Origin: JBBSTY01 sp038235385
GTDB taxonomy: Bacteria > Actinomycetota > Acidimicrobiia > Acidimicrobiales > Acidimicrobilacustridaceae
Direction of reading: 5' to 3'
Assembly (NCBI GenBank): GCA_038235385.1
Contig: JBBSTY010000120.1
Location: 1 to 13,633 of the forward strand
Length of the DNA: 13,633 bases
Positions 1-6,083 of this stretch are shown here, piece by piece. The notes under the pieces are model-generated. The model was not told the DNA's origin. It worked only from the letters and a program-made list of their open reading frames with translations, and made no database searches. A program made the translations under genes and the position numbers. The first letter of the stretch is position 1. Every line of letters begins with the position of its first letter.

Positions 1-516
1 CCCCGCGGGCCCGACGCGCACCACAACCACGCCCCCGCCGCCCCCCTCGTCGACGACCCCGACTTCGCCGACGCCGCCGCCGACCTCAACGAGTTCAGCC
101 GCGACGAGTGCGACGAGGATCTCGTCCTCCTCATCCCCTACGGCTCCGACCGTCGAACCGCACCGCTCGACGACCCGATCTTCGACGACCCACCCTCAGG
201 TGGCGACGATCCCACCTCGATCGACTCCCTCCAAGCGCACCTCGAGAAGGAGTACGGCACCGAGACCTGGTGGCCAGCCCTCGATGGGGCCACGACGTGG
301 AGCTCCAGCGGCTTCAGCGATTCGGTGGACTGGAGCGTGACCCTGTCGGGCTCCGATGCTGCGGCGCTGACTGCGAGCGACCTCGAATCTGCCTGTGAGG
401 CCATGGCCCAGTACCTCGACACCTACGAGGATCGCGGCGTCGCCGTCGAGATCCTCGATGCCGACGAAACCGTTCTCGTGTCGCGATCGGCCGGCGAGGC
501 CTGCGCGGCAGCGTGA
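1..516 (+). CDS. C-terminal fragment of an unrecognised Asp-rich protein
   Basis: Frame 1 is open from the first base to the TGA at 514-516, giving 171 residues with no convincing start, so the gene begins upstream of the window. The first ~80 residues are low-complexity and rich in Asp, Pro and Ala, as in a flexible linker. The last ~90 residues look folded, with a Trp pair (ETWWPALDG), a predicted strand (DWSVTLSGSD), a helix (LESACEAMAQYLDTYED) and a final strand (VAVEILDADETVLVSR). I do not recognise a family. It converges on the amidohydrolase-like gene across a 59-bp gap. The coding call rests on the open frame and protein-like composition at the 3' end; the function is unknown. A GTG at 325 could give a 63-residue product, but the open frame continuing upstream argues against it. 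Confidence 0.6.
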   Translation, partial: PRGPDAHHNHAPAAPLVDDPDFADAAADLNEFSRDECDEDLVLLIPYGSDRRTAPLDDPIFDDPPSGGDDPTSIDSLQAHLEKEYGTETWWPALDGATTWSSSGFSDSVDWSVTLSGSDAAALTASDLESACEAMAQYLDTYEDRGVAVEILDADETVLVSRSAGEACAAA

Positions 517-575
517 TCCGCTTGCGATGATCCGGTCGCGCGCGCTGGTCGCGGCCCGGCACCGCCCGCGGGCGA

Positions 576-1442
576 TCAGGTCAGCTTGAGCACCTTCGTG
601 GCGTTCTCGCGGAGGAACTTCGGCCACACCTCGTCCTTGAAGCCGACACTGGGCATGTCAGCCCAGATCCGGTCGTAGGTGAGGCCGGCGGGGAAGTAGC
701 CGGCGTAGATGATCTTGTCGGCGCCGCGGGTGTTGGCGTAGTCGATGATGTGGCGGTCGTAGTGCTTCGGGGCGAACGCGCTGGTCGAGTAGTAGAGGTT
801 CGGCCACTTGAGCATGAGCTTCACGGCCAGCTCGGTCCACGGCTGCGCACCGTGGCGCATCACGAAGGTGAGCTCGGGGAAGAAGTAGCAGACCTCGTCG
901 ATGAGCTCGACGCGCTGCGGGTCGAACGGCACGCGGGGTCCGGGGATACCGGCGCACACGAAGATGGGGATGTCGAGCTCCACGCACTTGGCGTAGAGCG
1001 GGTAGTAGCGCTTGTCGTTGATCGGCACCTGCACGCCGGCCGGGAACGTCGTGGCCGCCCTGACGCCGTAGGTCTCGACCATCTCGGTCAGGTACCGGAC
1101 CCCATCCATCCCCTCGGTGGGATCCACCTGGACCGAGCCGATGAAGCGATCCGGGTGGTCCCGGAGCGCCCGAACCGACTCCTCGCGCTCCTTGCGAACG
1201 CCGACCAGCGCCCGCTCCACACCGAAGCGGTCGAGGTTGTCGAGCACCACCGCCACCGGGTCGACGTTGTCGTCGACGTCGGCCGGGATGTCCTTGAACA
1301 TGTACTGCGCGGGGAAGGTGAACTCCTCCTTGCTCTCCTTGTCCTTGAGGTGGGGAGCGAGGAACTTGTACACCTCTCGGCGATCCCGCTTGGGGAAGCC
1401 GACCATGGTGTCGATGACGCCGATGTCGGTGGGCATGGTCAT
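576..1442 (-). CDS. Amidohydrolase-2 family-like protein lacking the usual metal ligands
   Basis: A 288-residue protein that resembles the amidohydrolase-2 (ACMSD-like) TIM-barrel family in its order of segments: an opening VIDTMVGFP, a central ALRDHPDRFIGSVQVDP, then PELTFVMRHGAQPW and a closing strand DKIIYAGYFPAGLTYDRI. The family normally has HxH on strand 1, His on strands 5 and 6, and Asp on strand 8 (as in GSDYP). Here strand 1 reads D11-T-M-V, strand 5 reads FVCAGIPG, strand 8 reads YAGYFP, and only His197 (RHGAQPW) remains. Zinc-dependent hydrolysis or decarboxylation is therefore doubtful. The start at 1442 is chosen because a -10-like TACCAT lies 7 nt upstream with no Shine-Dalgarno, which fits a leaderless mRNA; Met3 is the alternative. 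It lies 46 bp downstream of the serine hydrolase on the same strand, but the operator in that gap suggests its own promoter. Substrate unknown. Confidence 0.85.
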   Translation of the reverse strand: MTMPTDIGVIDTMVGFPKRDRREVYKFLAPHLKDKESKEEFTFPAQYMFKDIPADVDDNVDPVAVVLDNLDRFGVERALVGVRKEREESVRALRDHPDRFIGSVQVDPTEGMDGVRYLTEMVETYGVRAATTFPAGVQVPINDKRYYPLYAKCVELDIPIFVCAGIPGPRVPFDPQRVELIDEVCYFFPELTFVMRHGAQPWTELAVKLMLKWPNLYYSTSAFAPKHYDRHIIDYANTRGADKIIYAGYFPAGLTYDRIWADMPSVGFKDEVWPKFLRENATKVLKLT

Positions 1443-1445
1443 GTT

Positions 1446-1462
1446 TCTGATGGTACGTCAGA
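1446..1462. promoter_or_regulatory. Putative operator TCTGA-n7-TCAGA over the amidohydrolase-like promoter
   Basis: An inverted repeat, TCTGA (1446-1450) and TCAGA (1458-1462), with a 7-nt spacer, 3 nt before the amidohydrolase-like ATG. It overlaps the presumed minus-strand -10 box TACCAT (1450-1455). The same arms and spacing recur at 8365-8383. On the minus strand the spacers share a leading C and a trailing CA. Size and symmetry suit a TetR-type repressor; the regulator is not in the window. Confidence 0.55.
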
Positions 1463-1488
1463 TCAGCCGTGGCGCCCGTGGGACACGA

Positions 1489-2682
1489 TCAGGGAGGTGG
1501 TGCGCACGCCGCGGCGCGGGTGTTGATGCCGATGCTGCGCCGGGCCTGGCGGATCACGTGCTCGTCGAGGCCGTTGGTGAGGTAGCAGAACGAGATGCCC
1601 GAGTCCGGGTCGGCCCAGGCCAGTTGGCCGCCCGCGCCGCTGTGGCCGAACGTTCGTGGCCCCTGCCCATGGCCGTAGCCACGCCGGATGCTGTCGGGCG
1701 GGTCACCGGCCACGACCAGGCCCTGACTGCGGTGTGCAGGGACGCCGGTCAGCGGATCGGGATGCTCGACGAACGGCGCGGTCGCCGCGGCGAGCACGTC
1801 GGCGTCCCAGAGGTCGCCGGTGTTGTGCAGGAGTGCCTGGTAGTACCCGACGATGTCCGCGGCGGTGCACACCCCACCCGCCCCCGGCACCCCGACGGCT
1901 TGGACATCGGGCCGGTTGAACAGGAGCAGGGCGTCGGTCGTGACCTCACCCTGGAGGGTGGCCAGATCGACCTTCATGCCGAAGGCGGCTTCGAACTCCT
2001 CAGGTGTCGGGATCTCGCCGATCGACACGAGTTGGTTTCCCGTCGCCGGACCGGCAGCCTCCGTGTCCGGGGCGTGACCGAGCCCGAAGGTGGCCATGCC
2101 GAGCGGTGCCACGATCCGATCGTGGATGAAGGTGCGGTAGTCGGTTCCGGAAGTGCGCTCGATGAGCTCGGCCAGCACCCAGTGCGCCGCGGTGGGGTGG
2201 TACTCGCACCGGGTCCCGGGTTCCCAGGTGAGTCGCCATCGCTCGAACCGGGCGCATCGGCCTTCGCTGGTGAGTCCCTCGAGCGGTGGGAGCGGACCGT
2301 GGGGGAACCCACCGGTGTGGGTGATGATCTGCTCGACGGTGAGGACGTCCTTGCCGTTGGTCGCGAACTCGGGGATGAGGTCGGCGACGTGATCGTCCCA
2401 CCGCAGGAGCCCGTCACCGACGAGGAGCCAGATGGCGCCGGCGACGATCCCCTTGGTCATCGAGAAGATCGTGTAGCGGCTCCCGGGCTCGGCGTCGCCC
2501 ATCGTCTCGAACAGCACGAGCTGGCCGTCCTTGGCCAGAGCCAGCTGACACGACGGGAGCAGTCCGGCGTCGATCTCGCGGCGTGCCCGTGCCCGCAGCT
2601 CGTCGAGCCGGACCGGATCGACGCCCACCGAGGTCGGGTCGACGAGCGCGTCGGTGGTCGTCGTGCGTGCGGGTTCGGTCAT
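1489..2682 (-). CDS. Serine hydrolase, beta-lactamase/EstB-type esterase fold
   Basis: A 397-residue protein of the class C beta-lactamase-like serine hydrolases, which in actinobacteria are mostly esterases or lipases acting on small or lipid esters. The nucleophile motif S74-M-T-K77 (FSMTKG) is followed by the family signature ITHTGGF (about 120-126), then Y161 in CEYHP where the tyrosine of YxN is expected, and a C-terminal HSG (347-349) in place of KTG. That pattern favours an esterase over an antibiotic-resistance beta-lactamase. No signal peptide is seen, so it is probably cytoplasmic. The ATG at 2682 is preceded by a good Shine-Dalgarno (AAGGGGGA, about 6 nt away). The frame stays open far upstream, opposite the flippase gene, but that extension is antisense and is not part of the protein. 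Natural substrate unknown; LipE-like lipases are a reasonable comparison. Confidence 0.9.
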   Translation of the reverse strand: MTEPARTTTTDALVDPTSVGVDPVRLDELRARARREIDAGLLPSCQLALAKDGQLVLFETMGDAEPGSRYTIFSMTKGIVAGAIWLLVGDGLLRWDDHVADLIPEFATNGKDVLTVEQIITHTGGFPHGPLPPLEGLTSEGRCARFERWRLTWEPGTRCEYHPTAAHWVLAELIERTSGTDYRTFIHDRIVAPLGMATFGLGHAPDTEAAGPATGNQLVSIGEIPTPEEFEAAFGMKVDLATLQGEVTTDALLLFNRPDVQAVGVPGAGGVCTAADIVGYYQALLHNTGDLWDADVLAAATAPFVEHPDPLTGVPAHRSQGLVVAGDPPDSIRRGYGHGQGPRTFGHSGAGGQLAWADPDSGISFCYLTNGLDEHVIRQARRSIGINTRAAACAPPP

Positions 2683-2745
2683 CGTGGTCCCCCTTCGAGG
2701 CGCGTCCCCCACGTGACGCGTGCCAGCCGTTGGCGTTGTGTCGGC

Positions 2746-2751
2746 ACGGTA
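2746..2751 (-). promoter_or_regulatory. Candidate -10 box for the serine hydrolase
   Basis: TACCGT on the minus strand, about 63 nt before the ATG at 2682. It matches the TANNNT boxes at other starts in this window. No convincing -35 is seen. Confidence 0.3.
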
Positions 2752-2817
2752 GTCGGTGGATCCGGCCCGGGCACCGGGTGCGCCGCGTCGCTCCTCGGGA
2801 CAGGTGCGGGCCGGTGG

Positions 2818-2823
2818 TAGCGT
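2818..2823 (+). promoter_or_regulatory. Candidate -10 box for the leader ORF and flippase gene
   Basis: TAGCGT, preceded by GG. The identical GGTAGCGT occurs before the YhhN gene at 10778-10785. Transcription starting near 2830 would give a leader of ~55 nt before the small arginine-rich frame and ~110 nt before the flippase start. No clear -35. Confidence 0.35.
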
Positions 2824-2884
2824 TTTCGGTCCCTGCGGCGAACCCTCCTGTTCCAGGGCGGCGCAGGCCCGAACCGGAAGTGAG

Positions 2885-2944
2885 ATGGTGCGACGATCAA
2901 CGAACGAGCGGCGCAGGGTGCGGCGACGCGTCCGGCAGCCATGA
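2885..2944 (+). CDS. Possible 19-residue arginine-rich leader peptide, overlapping the flippase start
   Basis: The ATG at 2885 follows a Shine-Dalgarno GGAAG (2876-2880) by 4 nt and encodes MVRRSTNERRRVRRRVRQP, with nine arginines in nineteen residues. Its stop TGA (2942-2944) overlaps the ATG of the flippase gene (2941-2943) as ATGA, the classic arrangement for translational coupling. The flippase start has no Shine-Dalgarno of its own, which makes the coupling plausible. The peptide could be a regulatory leader that makes flippase translation depend on arginine codon decoding, or it could be coincidental. Arginine-rich short frames arise easily in GC-rich DNA, hence the modest confidence. 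Confidence 0.4.
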   Translation: MVRRSTNERRRVRRRVRQP

Positions 2945-4371
2945 CCTCCGCGGTCGACCGAGATCGCCAGCGACAGGTCAGCCGCCGCTCGCGGAGCCGA
3001 TCGTCGAACGACCGCACCACGGCGTGGATGGCGGCCAAGATCCTCCTCCTGTCGTCGGTCGTCGCGTTGGGCGCAGCCGTCTACCTCTCGTGGAGCCCGG
3101 TCGTGAACCCCGGGGTCCAGGACTGCGGATCGCCGATCGGCTTCTACGTCACCGACCGCGACAACGTGACGATCTCGCCGGGCCTGCCCGGCGCCCCCGA
3201 GGACGCCGTCGCCCTCGCCGAGCAGCCGACGTGCCGGGACCTCGCCGAGATCGAGATGCGCAAGGCGGGGGTGGCGGGCGCCGCCTTCTTCGCGTTGGCG
3301 CTCGTCGGTGCGGTGGTCGGGCTCATCGATGACCGGGCAGCGTACTGGCGGGCGCCCCGGTTCGAGACGTTGTTGCGTCCGCTCGACCGCGGCGACCGCA
3401 TCCAGCACGGGCTCGTCCCGAACGTGGACGTGGACGAACTCGGTTCGGCCCTGCCGCCCATCGAGCGGCCCGAGGTCGTCGGCTTCGTGACCGGCGGCGT
3501 GGCGGTCGCCCTCGGGCTGGTGTTCGTGGGCTCCGTCGAGACGACCCGCGAGGTGGCATCGCAGGTCGGGTGGGCACCGGTTCTCCTCGGCGTGCTGCTG
3601 TCCTCGGCCGCCTACCTCGCCGCCACCGCCCAACGGCGCGCCGTGTTCCGGCCGGATGCTCCACTCGTCGAGATCGGTGCGCTCACGGTGGCGACGTCGT
3701 GGTCGGGCACGCTGCGTCCGCTCGTCGGGACGTTCGGCATCGACGTGCACCACCTGCGCCGGCGCGGCGCTCCGCTCGCCGACGCGGTCGAGCGGGTGCA
3801 GGCGATCGAGTCGGTCAGCGCGCTCGCCCACGGCGCGCTCCTCGTGATCGCCACGGTCCTGGTGGTCGGCGCACCTCGTCCGTTCGTCACCGTCGACGTC
3901 GCCGAGTGGATCCTCGTCTCGCTGCTCGCCCTGACGTTGCTCGTCGGGTTGGCACGTCTCCCGCTCCGCTGGCGGGCGGCGCCGGTGAAGCCCGGCCGAG
4001 CGGCCGCGCGGGGGCTCCGCGCGCTGGCGCGTTCTCCCGAGCGGTTCGTCGTGCTCGCGGTCGCGACGCTGGCGCTCACCGGCGCGCGAGTCGGGGTCCT
4101 CGTCGCGTCGATCGCGGCCTTCGGCGGCTCGGTCGACCTGTCGATGGTGCTGTGGCTCTACCTGGCCGTGGTGATCCTGGGCGCGCTGGCGCCGACCCCC
4201 AACGGTGTCGGCGTCGTGGAGACGGCGCTCGTGCTCGGTCTGTTCTTCGTCGGAACCGAGCCGGCGGCTGCGGTGTGCGCGGCGCTGACCTACCGGCTCC
4301 TCACCCTCTGGGTGCCGATGCTCCCCGGCTGGCGTGCCAGCCGCTGGCTGCACCGCAGCGGGGGACTCTGA
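2941..4371 (+). CDS. YbhN/LPG-synthase-TM family flippase-like integral membrane protein
   Basis: A 476-residue polytopic membrane protein. Residues 1-30 form an arginine/serine-rich cytoplasmic tail. The first membrane segment spans about 34-51, a loop of about 57 residues carries Cys62 and Cys98, and a second segment spans about 110-129. After a soluble linker (about 130-178), the rest has the features of the YbhN/AglD/MprF-type (LPG_synthase_TM, UPF0104) domain, including the signature APTPNGVGVVETAL (P418 to E427) and a final TYRLLTLWVPMLPG helix. Members are thought to move lipid-linked or phospholipid substrates across the membrane; the substrate here is unknown. No MprF-type aminoacyltransferase domain is attached. 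The 2941 start is the first ATG after the in-frame stop at 2881-2883; Met30 (3028) is an alternative. It is divergent from the serine hydrolase and ends 9 bp from the convergent Rieske gene. Confidence 0.85.
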   Translation: MTSAVDRDRQRQVSRRSRSRSSNDRTTAWMAAKILLLSSVVALGAAVYLSWSPVVNPGVQDCGSPIGFYVTDRDNVTISPGLPGAPEDAVALAEQPTCRDLAEIEMRKAGVAGAAFFALALVGAVVGLIDDRAAYWRAPRFETLLRPLDRGDRIQHGLVPNVDVDELGSALPPIERPEVVGFVTGGVAVALGLVFVGSVETTREVASQVGWAPVLLGVLLSSAAYLAATAQRRAVFRPDAPLVEIGALTVATSWSGTLRPLVGTFGIDVHHLRRRGAPLADAVERVQAIESVSALAHGALLVIATVLVVGAPRPFVTVDVAEWILVSLLALTLLVGLARLPLRWRAAPVKPGRAAARGLRALARSPERFVVLAVATLALTGARVGVLVASIAAFGGSVDLSMVLWLYLAVVILGALAPTPNGVGVVETALVLGLFFVGTEPAAAVCAALTYRLLTLWVPMLPGWRASRWLHRSGGL

Positions 4372-4389
4372 ACCGACCGATCAGTCGGT
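4372..4389. terminator. Short inverted repeat between convergent stops
   Basis: ACCGAC (4372-4377) and GTCGGT (4384-4389) flank CGATCA, which contains the Rieske stop codon. The 6-bp stem would form on either strand's RNA at the 9-bp junction of two convergent genes, so it could act as a small bidirectional terminator. There is no T-tract, and the stem is short. Confidence 0.3.
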
Positions 4390-5544
4390 GCGGTACTTCG
4401 ACGACGCCGTCTGCCCGCTCTTGACGAACTTGGCCGGCTGGCACTGGCCCTCGGGCAGCACCGGCGGAGGGGGAGCGTAGACCTGCCGGTCCTTGTCGAC
4501 CCCGGCGGCGTGGAACTGGCCGTACCACTTGCGGAACTTCATGAACGGCGGGTCGGTGTCGGCCAGTGCGGGGCGGGTGATGTGGGCCTTGTTCTCCCAG
4601 ATCGGCCGGTCCTCCTCGAACTGCTTGCACACCTCGGCCACGAAGGCCTTGCCCACACCCGAGGTGGTGGCCGCGTCGCCCAGGTTCTTCGTCTTGAAGC
4701 TGAACCGGACCTCGCACCGATTGGCGTCGACCGGGATGGCCGCGCCGATCAGGAACGTGTCGACGATCCCGCTGAAGCGGGTGGCGGAGAAGCCCGGTCC
4801 GATGTTGTCGACGTCGATGCGACCGTCGACCACCCCACGAGGGGTGGGGAACTGCTGGATCGAGCGCATGCGGGCGGTGGTGCCGTCGGTCTCGTACGAC
4901 TGGATCTCGGGGACGATCTCGGTGTTGTGGACGTAGCGGAAGTGGGGCCCGTCGACGCTGTTCTCGGCCAGTTCCTGGGTGGCGGCAGCGACCGAGAAGT
5001 GCACGGTCGTCCAGTCCGTGTAGTCGTCGCTCGTCATCTCGTCCATCTCGTCGATCTCGTAGATGGGTTCGATGTCGTCGGGGTGGTACCACGCCACGAT
5101 GAAGTTCCCGGCGATCTCGCGCACCGGGTACGACCCGATCCGGGCCTTCTGGTTCGTGCGCGTGCCGTACGGGATCTCGGTGTTGGTGCCCTCGGCATCG
5201 AACTTCCAGCCGTGGAACGGACAGACGAGGTCGCACCCGTCGACGTGGCCGCCGTGGCCGAGGTGCGCGCCGAGGTGCGGGCAGAAGGCGTCGTTGAGGT
5301 GGGCGGCTCCGTCGTCGTCGCGCCACAGCACGAGGTGGCGACCGAAGTAGTAGCGGGCGAGCACGTCGCCGGGCTCGAGGTCGCTCGACCACGCCACCTG
5401 GAACCAGCCGAACGGCATCTCGAAGGGATACCGGCTGGGGTCGGCCTGTTCGGTGGCGACCGGCAGCGATGTCGCCCGGCGCGCTGGCGCGTCCCCGCTG
5501 CGGCTCGTCGCGTCGTCGGTCGGAGAGGGGAGCACGTCGGTCAT
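4381..5544 (-). CDS. KshA-like Rieske [2Fe-2S] oxygenase, terminal oxygenase component
   Basis: A 387-residue Rieske non-haem iron oxygenase subunit. The Rieske cluster motif is C88-P-H90 ... C108-P-F-H111 with 17 residues between, followed by GWKFD and IPYGTR. The mononuclear iron motif is N195-S-V-D198-G-P-H201-F-R-Y-V-H206. The C-terminal segment (ENKAHITRP, then FMKFRKWYGQFHA) matches the layout of 3-ketosteroid 9-alpha-hydroxylase (KshA), including the RKW/QF element, and the total length is typical of KshA. The first ~38 residues are a low-complexity extension. The ATG at 5544 has an upstream Shine-Dalgarno AGAAAGG. A KstR-like operator overlaps its promoter. These point to a sterol or steroid substrate, but side-chain, bile-acid or other polycyclic substrates are not excluded. 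No KshB-type reductase is in the window; the ferredoxin and reductase at 9.3-10.7 kb are possible partners. Confidence 0.9.
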   Translation of the reverse strand: MTDVLPSPTDDATSRSGDAPARRATSLPVATEQADPSRYPFEMPFGWFQVAWSSDLEPGDVLARYYFGRHLVLWRDDDGAAHLNDAFCPHLGAHLGHGGHVDGCDLVCPFHGWKFDAEGTNTEIPYGTRTNQKARIGSYPVREIAGNFIVAWYHPDDIEPIYEIDEMDEMTSDDYTDWTTVHFSVAAATQELAENSVDGPHFRYVHNTEIVPEIQSYETDGTTARMRSIQQFPTPRGVVDGRIDVDNIGPGFSATRFSGIVDTFLIGAAIPVDANRCEVRFSFKTKNLGDAATTSGVGKAFVAEVCKQFEEDRPIWENKAHITRPALADTDPPFMKFRKWYGQFHAAGVDKDRQVYAPPPPVLPEGQCQPAKFVKSGQTASSKYRTD

Positions 5545-5607
5545 CGGGGCGGGCCTTTCTCGCAGGTCGGGTGCGGGCCGCGGGTCGCCGTCCGCTCGCG
5601 TCGACCG

Positions 5608-5613
5608 ACTATA
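5608..5613 (-). promoter_or_regulatory. -10 box of the Rieske oxygenase gene
   Basis: TATAGT on the minus strand, the best -10 hexamer in the window, 63 nt before the ATG at 5544. Transcription would start near 5600, leaving a leader of ~55 nt that carries the AGAAAGG ribosome-binding site. The first two bases overlap the KstR-like palindrome, so a bound repressor would block polymerase. No good -35 is visible. Confidence 0.5.
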
Positions 5614-5625
5614 GAACAGGTTCTA
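5612..5625. promoter_or_regulatory. KstR-like operator, TAGAAC-AG-GTTCTA
   Basis: A perfect 14-bp palindrome, TAGAACAGGTTCTA, matching the known KstR consensus TnnAACnnGTTnnA in full, including the preferred outer TAG/CTA. KstR is the TetR-family repressor of steroid and cholesterol catabolism in mycobacteria and rhodococci, released by a CoA-thioester steroid intermediate. The site lies 68 nt upstream of the Rieske start and overlaps its -10 box. No kstR gene is in the window. Confidence 0.75.
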
Positions 5626-5645
5626 GTTTTGCCGCCCGTCGATGT

Positions 5646-5737
5646 GGCGCCGCGGGGGCCGGGCCCGGGGCGGGCGGCCGGCGGCCCCGGCGCGGGGGGC
5701 GGCGGCCGGGGGCGGGCCCGCCGGCCCCCGCGGCGCG
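5646..5737. repeat. 92-nt run of only G and C, bounded by a 14-bp inverted repeat
   Basis: From 5646 to 5737 there is no A or T. Within it GCGCCGCGGGGGCC (5647-5660) pairs perfectly with GGCCCCCGCGGCGC (5723-5736), and the ~62-nt interior is full of smaller GGCC/GGGCCC palindromes and G-runs. The block lies just after the stop of the small protein gene (5749) and 20 nt before the Rieske operator, so on the minus strand it could act as a strong terminator-like or insulating hairpin. There is no T-tract. An assembly error in such a stretch is also possible. Confidence 0.7.
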
Positions 5738-5748
5738 AGGGCCGACGC

Positions 5749-5958
5749 TCAGGCGACCGGAAGGTGGATCTGGTCGTAGGCGATGCCGGACTGGACCTCG
5801 GCGATGAACGCCTCGAGCTCCAGTTCGCTCGCCCGTCGTCGATAGGTGGCCGCCAGGACGTCCGGGAGGCCGTCGGCCTGGGCGCGCAGGCTCTCCGCCC
5901 GTTCGCCGAGCGACCGAGCGAGGTCCAGCAGGTGAGCGTCCACAGGTGAGAGAGACAT
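5749..5958 (-). CDS. Small helical hypothetical protein (69 or 73 residues)
   Basis: A short open frame with protein-like, largely helical composition: DAHLLDLARSLGERAESL, RRRASELELEAFIAEV, and a C-terminal QSGIAYDQIHLPVA. Leucines spaced three to four residues apart suggest an amphipathic or coiled-coil helix pair. There are no Cys or membrane segments. Two in-frame ATGs exist, at 5970 (73 residues) and 5958 (69 residues, chosen here because the sequence then begins MSLSPVDAHLL); neither has a strong Shine-Dalgarno. It sits between the alpha/beta hydrolase and the Rieske gene on the same strand, so it may belong to the same expression unit. I do not recognise a family. The gene call rests on composition and position. 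Confidence 0.5.
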   Translation of the reverse strand: MSLSPVDAHLLDLARSLGERAESLRAQADGLPDVLAATYRRRASELELEAFIAEVQSGIAYDQIHLPVA

Positions 5959-5980
5959 GCCGAGAACCATCCTGGGTCAG

Positions 5981-6002
5981 GTCGGCGCCGCGTTCCGCCG
6001 AC
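5981..6002. other. Hairpin upstream of the small protein gene
   Basis: GTCGGCG (5981-5987) and CGCCGAC (5996-6002) form a perfect 7-bp stem with an 8-nt loop, in the 113-bp gap between the small gene and the alpha/beta hydrolase. Read on the minus strand, it could be a weak terminator 81 nt after the hydrolase stop or a leader structure 10-20 nt before the small gene's start. No T-tract. Nothing else stands out in this gap. Confidence 0.3.
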
Positions 6003-6083
6003 GTACCCGGTGCAACCGGCGCACGGCGTGGCGACTTCCCGTGTCGGCTATGGCGTGCGTCACTCGCAAGCCGCTCGCCCGGG

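Noticed and set aside
1489..2682. Antibiotic-resistance beta-lactamase
   Set aside because: The KTG motif is replaced by HSG, YxN is not intact, there is no signal peptide, and the context is catabolic; an esterase is more likely.
1117..2820. 567-residue plus-strand open frame opposite the amidohydrolase-like and serine hydrolase genes
   Set aside because: No recognisable domain, composition of an antisense frame, and it crosses two real genes and their promoter.
2683..4353. Minus-strand open frame continuing upstream of the serine hydrolase, opposite the flippase gene (would give a 954-residue protein)
   Set aside because: The extension is Arg/Glu/His-rich antisense sequence with no family features. 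The flippase on the other strand has a clear domain, and the hydrolase has its own ATG with a strong Shine-Dalgarno at 2682.
4510..5949. 479-residue plus-strand open frame opposite the Rieske gene
   Set aside because: Antisense shadow: it runs through the all-G/C block and the KstR-like operator, and the Rieske motifs on the other strand are complete.
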